Source of the DNA: Bacilli bacterium
GTDB taxonomy: Bacteria; Bacillota_I; Bacilli_A; RFN20; CAG-826
DNA length: 10,282 bases
NCBI GenBank assembly: GCA_024693415.1
Contig: JAILKX010000228.1
Location: 1-10,282 of the forward strand
Direction: 5' to 3'
Shown here piece after piece: positions 7,601 through 10,282 of this stretch. A model generated the notes under the pieces. It was not told the origin of the DNA, did no database searches, and was given only the letters and a program-made list of their open reading frames with translations. Each line of letters starts with the position of its first letter. Position 1 is the stretch's first letter. Both the position numbers and the translations under genes were made by a program.

Positions 7601-9366
7601 ATCCGCCAGAAGGCCAAAGCGCCCTTTATGGAACGACGACCTATGAGCATAGCGACGGCGTCAATTACACGAGCTGCCTTTACTCAAACAGAACCGCCTC
7701 CAACCCGAATAAACTGCTCCTGGTCTTGAATCGCGACTACGCTGATTACGGCAAACCAAGCAGCGAGGTGTCGATCAGCGACAACAAAAGGGTCTTTTCC
7801 CTTGCCAACATGTCGGATGGCATCCAAAAGAATCCATTCCTTATGAACGCCTTCTATATGGGGCATTGGATACAAACGCTAGATTTTGGAAAAATGCTCG
7901 CGACCACTTCAAATGGAGCGAGGGACACAAGCAAATTGCTGCCGCAGGCCCTCATCGCCGGCATCTGCTATCGCCCAAATTATACCTCTTCGGCGACGAC
8001 GGGCCTCATCTATCTTTCCGAAAAAGCGGACGGGAAAAACGATTATTACCACGCATCGACGGCGAAATGCGATTTAGAATGTGTCACGAGCGAAACCGAT
8101 TATTTCAGCAAAATCCCAAAATTCGCTTTCTGGGGATGCGAGAAATTCAATAAGATCAAAATACCCTCCAACATCGGAGGCATCACAGACGGAATCTTCG
8201 CGGAGATGAACGCAACCGACATCATCTATGAGACCCCGAGCGGCGAACAGGCCAATATACTGGATTTGACTGGAACGACCGCTTCTTACATAGGGAGCGA
8301 TGCCTTTTATGCGAACAAAAAGATTAAGAAAGTCATCTTCCCAGCCGGCCAAAACATCACCATTTGGAACAGGGCGTTCGAAAATTCAACGATCGAGCAA
8401 CTCGATTTCTCAAACGTGACGGGCACCATCACCTTCAAGCCCTATTCCCTCCACGATTCATCCATCAAAACGATAACTTGGCCCTTGTCTGCCGAGAAGA
8501 AATCTGTCACCATCGATGAAAGCGCCTTCCGAGATTGCAAATCCCTAGAATCCTTCGAATTGCCGAACAAACTAAACTCGCTCGGCAAATTTGCCTTCGC
8601 AGGGTGCACCAAGCTTACCGAAGTCACGGTTGATGGCGTCAATACGACGCTTACCAAAATCTGGGACAATTCATTCCAGAGCGACGGCCTTCTTGACTCC
8701 TTCGAATTCGATGCCCTGACCGCGGTGACCGAAATCGGGAACAGCGCCTTCGAAGGTACGGGACAGCTTCAGTCCGGCGGAGTCGTTTCCCTGCCGGCAT
8801 CGGTGACATCCTTCGCTTATCGGTCTTTCAAAAACACGAAGGCGACGAAGATCACCATCAACTCCTCCTCCATCACCTTCGTCGGCGAGGAGGCCTTCGC
8901 CGACAATACCGCTCTGCAGACGATCGATTTCTCAATCCACGATTGCACTTGGACCAGCGGCTACAATAAAAACGTCTTCCAAAACTGCGGCGCTCTGACG
9001 AATCTTTGCCTTCCGACGGGATTCTCGCTCAATAACAGCAGCGGAAACTCGATGGTAAACGGTGACTCATCCGCAACGATCCTTTCCTACCAGCTGATCC
9101 GCAACGCCGAATCCTTAACCAACTTCAAGTGGCGCTATTACACCGGAAGCAACGCGGTGCCGATATGCTATTACGTAGCGACCGCCCTCGATGCCTTGAA
9201 CTCCGCGGGGACGGCGCTCGTCGACACGGAAACGACGAACTTCTGGACCAAGGATTCCTCGGGGAATTACATCCAGTTAGGACATTCACAGACATATGAG
9301 AACGGGGTTGTGACGTTCTCTTCCGGCTATAAGCTTGCCAGCGATGGCACGCTGACCGAGCCTTAA
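4618..9366 (+). CDS. Giant BspA-type leucine-rich repeat surface protein (1582 aa)
   Basis: The N-terminus has a basic segment (SKRIK) and a hydrophobic core ending FLSVSC. Cys25 sits in a sequence compatible with a relaxed lipobox, though Ser at -3 is not ideal; a signal peptidase I site near Ala30 is the alternative. The mature part carries about twenty BspA/Treponema-type repeats (LRR_5 family): x-AF-x-x-C, then a leucine, then a strand ending IP or LP, then IG. Examples are EAFIHC, SAFYSC, EAFNGC, RAFQGC, SAFRDC and FAFAGC. They form clusters at roughly 100-300, 385-700, 860-1000 and 1160-1470. Non-repeat spacers at about 340-385 and 830-865 look like small beta modules, each ending where repeats resume. 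Residues about 709-735 are Asn-rich. The last 110 residues are unrecognised and hold no LPXTG, repeat anchor or membrane segment. Family members mediate binding to host proteins, other bacteria or polysaccharide; the ligand here is unknown. It is the last gene of the operon, with a terminator 9 bases after its stop. Confidence 0.92.
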   Translation: MAIISKRIKLIGMLLCALPFLSVSCGISSAFMGRQPHYLLEQEEEGETLNDGTWDYHPLKVNAHWNPVDQSKTYYAVSLSDNTRASVTVPSTCAADGGEVVALWHDCFRDATNLTSVTMGNNIRIIDYEAFIHCKISSINIPYTVELLGESAFYSCENLQTVRFYNSSADTAFSDSACPVEGEEQQESQEGDIITSVLQEIPAFCFFKCAAMSSLLLPSSVRYIRREAFNGCVSLSSMLSFQSIKVIEARAFQGCSSIQKVFIPTSFFDDYATSDIEPLAFNHCSSTLHFYFACENADVAKYNSWMSAHPNWGRYSEYNASLKYASGSNANYERTTGGAYYSENFTYTITNGEATITSYIGDTDVDFVVVPNYLPLGSNTPVVAIMSNALNNVKTRIKRLYLPIHLKSIGESRFEGWTNLKVIAGGAANCSTDLEAGDSATPRVDLKAMIGLENIGKWAFSKLPNVTSILKVTLPYSVKFIGAWAFCQQNWNQRMPNCRTFIWDYDDEKSCLEFIDHEAFYKFGSSQGGANFGDKPFSRKRFSETNTPLYDVSTIVFPRTFIGFTVTPNQASAYNSSTPTEKAAHTFAGCPLIEKIVFKGSDDPNETTDLIINIETFAFNDCLRTVIFEGRKDHIIIFHTETGNWDEPALGYSSGKLRNDLKSQPGIQNIIIDNRDTDIRFQDDALAGNSRASLYFAGDFLEDGSGDDNIYSDNNNNPRNWINQSNRNSSRKAISNSPKWRMIGDEKRSDKMYLGYFFGSTDVTNSDTNYKPAFNISQKIPVYSNIYYSETVEAGDFNPAYTATVGDQSCANRLVFAGNAEKGRFAYVLGEEEINGVSTKVATVSKYQYDRFESSFTGTAVVPKAVTYDNKSYKVTRIGDSAFSGSYATDGIDGHPEFAHLKVPNTIASIGDYAFIRTYGLQDITAYEEETDVVTSGTMPRDLSYIGLYAFLFTNITAFLNIPYDCAFYETSNAIYNIGSCFSNNFALRQITFTNPPEGQSALYGTTTYEHSDGVNYTSCLYSNRTASNPNKLLLVLNRDYADYGKPSSEVSISDNKRVFSLANMSDGIQKNPFLMNAFYMGHWIQTLDFGKMLATTSNGARDTSKLLPQALIAGICYRPNYTSSATTGLIYLSEKADGKNDYYHASTAKCDLECVTSETDYFSKIPKFAFWGCEKFNKIKIPSNIGGITDGIFAEMNATDIIYETPSGEQANILDLTGTTASYIGSDAFYANKKIKKVIFPAGQNITIWNRAFENSTIEQLDFSNVTGTITFKPYSLHDSSIKTITWPLSAEKKSVTIDESAFRDCKSLESFELPNKLNSLGKFAFAGCTKLTEVTVDGVNTTLTKIWDNSFQSDGLLDSFEFDALTAVTEIGNSAFEGTGQLQSGGVVSLPASVTSFAYRSFKNTKATKITINSSSITFVGEEAFADNTALQTIDFSIHDCTWTSGYNKNVFQNCGALTNLCLPTGFSLNNSSGNSMVNGDSSATILSYQLIRNAESLTNFKWRYYTGSNAVPICYYVATALDALNSAGTALVDTETTNFWTKDSSGNYIQLGHSQTYENGVVTFSSGYKLASDGTLTEP

Positions 9367-9375
9367 TTCATGGCC

Positions 9376-9399
9376 CTGCCGCTTTTCGCGCAGTTTTTT
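9376..9399 (+). terminator. Rho-independent terminator of the surface-protein operon
   Basis: The stem is CTGC-(bulged C)-GC at 9376-9382 paired with GCGCAG at 9388-9393, with a 5-base loop, followed at once by six T (9394-9399). It begins 9 bases after the stop of the leucine-rich repeat gene. The single bulge and six-pair stem make it moderate in strength. Confidence 0.7.
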
Positions 9400-9411
9400 C
9401 GGTTTTATAAT
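9383..9411 (+). promoter_or_regulatory. Promoter of the DJ-1/PfpI gene
   Basis: A perfect -10 box, TATAAT, lies at 9406-9411. At 17-base spacing the -35 position (9383-9388) reads TTTTCG, a weak match that falls inside the preceding terminator's loop and stem. The predicted start of transcription, about 7 bases after the -10, falls on or next to the A of ATG 9418. Confidence 0.6.
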
Positions 9412-9417
9412 ATTGCC

Positions 9418-9966
9418 ATGAAATGCTGCATACTTTTAGCCGACGGCTTCGAGACCACCGAAGCCCTCACCACCTACGACGTGTTGGTCAGAAGCCATAA
9501 AATCGAGCCGGAACTCGTCTCGATTTCCGCCTCTTTCGGCGTCACCTCTTCCCATGGCGTTACCATCAGGGCCGCCAGATTGATCAAAGGGGTCGATGTC
9601 GAGGATTATGATTTCATCATCCTCCCCGGCGGCAAGAAAGGGGTCGACAATCTCAAATCGAGCGGGGACGTGCATGCGTTTTTGCTCAAGGCGATCGAAA
9701 AGGGCAAGGACGTGCATGCGATCTGCGCCGCCCCTTCGATCCTTGGAGAGCTCGGCTATCTTGACGGCAAGCGCTTCACCTGCTTCCCTGGGTTCCAGGT
9801 CGGGAAAGGCACCTATACGGGCGAAGGCGTGACGGTCGAGGGCAACCTCATCACCGGCAAATCGATGGGCTATTCCATCCCCTTTGCCGAGGCGATCGTC
9901 GCCAAATACTGCGGGCAGGAAACCGTCGAGATGCTCCGCAAAGGCACCTTGGGCCTAGATTCGTAA
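9418..9966 (+). CDS. DJ-1/PfpI (ThiJ) family protein, 182 aa
   Basis: This is a single-domain member of the DJ-1/PfpI superfamily at its usual length. It opens with the family strand MKCCILLADGFETTEA. Glu15 matches the conserved acidic residue (Glu18 of human DJ-1) next to the nucleophile. FIILPGG (66-72) is the conserved glycine turn, and AICAAP holds the nucleophile-elbow cysteine Cys103 (Cys106 of DJ-1). The position of human His126 is Phe in TCFPG, as in many bacterial members. Relatives are described as protein or nucleotide deglycases, glyoxalases or redox-stress chaperones in the cytoplasm; which applies here cannot be told. The ATG at 9418 is preferred over the in-frame ATG at 9370 because it gives the family N-terminus, and the upstream start would lie before the terminator and promoter. 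There is no ribosome binding site, and the -10 box ends 6 bases before the ATG, so the mRNA is probably leaderless. It is a separate transcription unit between the surface operon and infC. Confidence 0.92.
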   Translation: MKCCILLADGFETTEALTTYDVLVRSHKIEPELVSISASFGVTSSHGVTIRAARLIKGVDVEDYDFIILPGGKKGVDNLKSSGDVHAFLLKAIEKGKDVHAICAAPSILGELGYLDGKRFTCFPGFQVGKGTYTGEGVTVEGNLITGKSMGYSIPFAEAIVAKYCGQETVEMLRKGTLGLDS

Positions 9967-9974
9967 ATTCGCCC

Positions 9975-10002
9975 TTGCATCGGCCACCGAGACGTGTATA
10001 CT
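9975..10002 (+). promoter_or_regulatory. Promoter of the infC operon
   Basis: TTGCAT (9975-9980) and TATACT (9997-10002) are separated by 16 bases, a good sigma-A-type pair. It begins 8 bases after the DJ-1-family stop, and transcription should begin around 10008-10010. Confidence 0.7.
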
Positions 10003-10008
10003 TTCACA

Positions 10009-10152
10009 TGTCGATAAGACGTAGAAAGCAATCACTTCCGGTGATTCGCCAGATTCCCAAAGGGGATTGGCAAGGTGCTACAGGATTTACGATCAATCCA
10101 AAACTGACAAGCACATCAGGCCGGGAGAAGCGATGCTTCCCCGGCCTTTATT
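10009..10152 (+). ncRNA. Structured infC leader RNA, L20-leader-like
   Basis: The transcript between promoter and infC can form several helices. AATCAC (10030-10035) pairs with GTGATT (10041-10046). GCCA-AT-CCC (10048-10058, with two single bulges) pairs with GGGATTGGC (10063-10071). GTGCT (10075-10079) pairs with AGCAC (10110-10114), enclosing GGATT (10083-10087) paired with AATCC (10095-10099). A terminator-like hairpin follows. In Bacillota the infC-rpmI-rplT operon is commonly controlled by ribosomal protein L20 binding its leader and promoting termination. The position and architecture fit that class, but I have not matched it to the family consensus, so the L20 assignment is inference. 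Confidence 0.55.
10118..10152 (+). terminator. Attenuator-type terminator in front of infC
   Basis: AGGCCGGG (10118-10125) pairs with CCCGGCCT (10140-10147). Beyond a bulged A, GAAGC (10127-10131) pairs with GCTTC (10135-10139) around a 3-base loop. A short T-rich run follows (TTTATT, 10147-10152). The hairpin is very stable, while the T-tract is interrupted. It lies after the infC promoter and before the infC ribosome binding site, as expected of an attenuator. Confidence 0.75.
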
Positions 10153-10159
10153 CGATAAT

Positions 10160-10164
10160 GGAGG
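10160..10164 (+). promoter_or_regulatory. Ribosome binding site GGAGG deciding the infC start
   Basis: GGAGG ends 10 bases before the ATA codon at 10175. No ATG, GTG or TTG in the infC frame lies downstream within reach, so this site points to ATA as the start. Confidence 0.65.
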
Positions 10165-10174
10165 AATACACACC

Positions 10175-10282
10175 ATAGCCAACTTCAATCCAAACGACCG
10201 CCGTCGCCCACAAAAGAGATTCGATCCAATCAATGAGTACATCCGCTACCCGGAAGTCATGGTCATCGGACCTGACGGGGAC
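10175..10282 (+). CDS. infC: Translation initiation factor IF-3, N-terminal fragment with ATA start
   Basis: The first 36 codons are present and the gene runs out of the window. IF-3 binds the 30S subunit, keeps it apart from 50S and checks start codon and initiator tRNA pairing. Residues 19-35 (INEYIRYPEVMVIGPDG) match the IF-3 N-terminal signature INExIRxxEVxxIGxDG, preceded by a short Arg/Pro-rich extension. Bacterial infC genes often use rare start codons such as AUU, so that high IF-3 represses its own translation; ATA at 10175 with GGAGG 10 bases upstream fits. An in-frame ATG at 10133 also exists, with a weaker GGGAG-like sequence before it. It lies in the loop of the terminator hairpin and would add 14 residues unlike IF-3, so I reject it. 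An ATA at 10166 is too close to the ribosome binding site. rpmI and rplT would be expected downstream. Confidence 0.88.
   Translation, partial: MANFNPNDRRRPQKRFDPINEYIRYPEVMVIGPDGD

Noticed and set aside
9007..9021. LPTGF in the giant repeat protein as a sortase signal
   Set aside because: It lacks the x residue of LPXTG, lies over 100 residues from the C-terminus, and has no following hydrophobic segment and basic tail.
9665..9721. Direct repeat GGACGTGCATGCG, two copies 44 bases apart
   Set aside because: Both copies are in frame in the DJ-1-family gene and encode DVHA in family-compatible positions; most likely coincidence, not a binding site.
10133..10174. ATG at 10133 as the infC start
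   Set aside because: It lies in the loop of the terminator hairpin, adds residues unlike IF-3, and ignores the better ribosome binding site at 10160-10164.
1..10282. CRISPR arrays, tRNA or rRNA genes, insertion sequences, transposases, phage genes
   Set aside because: No regularly spaced repeats, tRNA-like cloverleaf, rRNA motif, terminal inverted repeats or transposase-like frame was seen by eye on either strand.

Overview
The window looks like chromosomal DNA from a Bacillota-type bacterium. Reasons: strong AGGAGG-like ribosome binding sites, TATAAT-type -10 boxes, rho-independent terminators, BspA-type leucine-rich repeat surface proteins, and an infC gene behind a structured leader that ends in a terminator. 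Base composition is a little above half G+C. TGA is used as a stop and Trp is TGG, so this is the standard code, not the mycoplasma code. A host-associated member of the Bacilli is my best guess, but the sequence does not prove it.

Bases 1-9366 hold one tightly packed + strand operon of secreted or surface proteins, entered from the left. It contains the last 45 codons of an unrecognised gene, a 475-aa protein with a TasA/SipW-like N-terminus, a 1012-aa protein with GLUG-like beta-helix motifs and a calcium-loop motif, and a 1582-aa BspA-type leucine-rich repeat protein. Junctions are a 3-base gap, an ATGA overlap and a 13-base gap, each with a strong ribosome binding site. All three complete proteins have an N-terminal export segment, and none has a sortase signal or C-terminal membrane anchor. 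I infer an extracellular adhesion or matrix assembly. The operon promoter lies outside the window.

Bases 9367-9417 form a very compact boundary: a rho-independent terminator whose T-tract runs into a perfect TATAAT. The ATG of a DJ-1/PfpI-family gene (9418-9966) lies 6 bases after that box with no ribosome binding site, which suggests a leaderless mRNA.

Bases 9967-10282 hold a promoter, a structured leader of about 140 nt ending in a terminator-like hairpin, and the first 36 codons of infC (translation initiation factor IF-3). The arrangement resembles the autoregulated infC-rpmI-rplT operon of Bacillota. The best-supported infC start is a non-canonical ATA codon.
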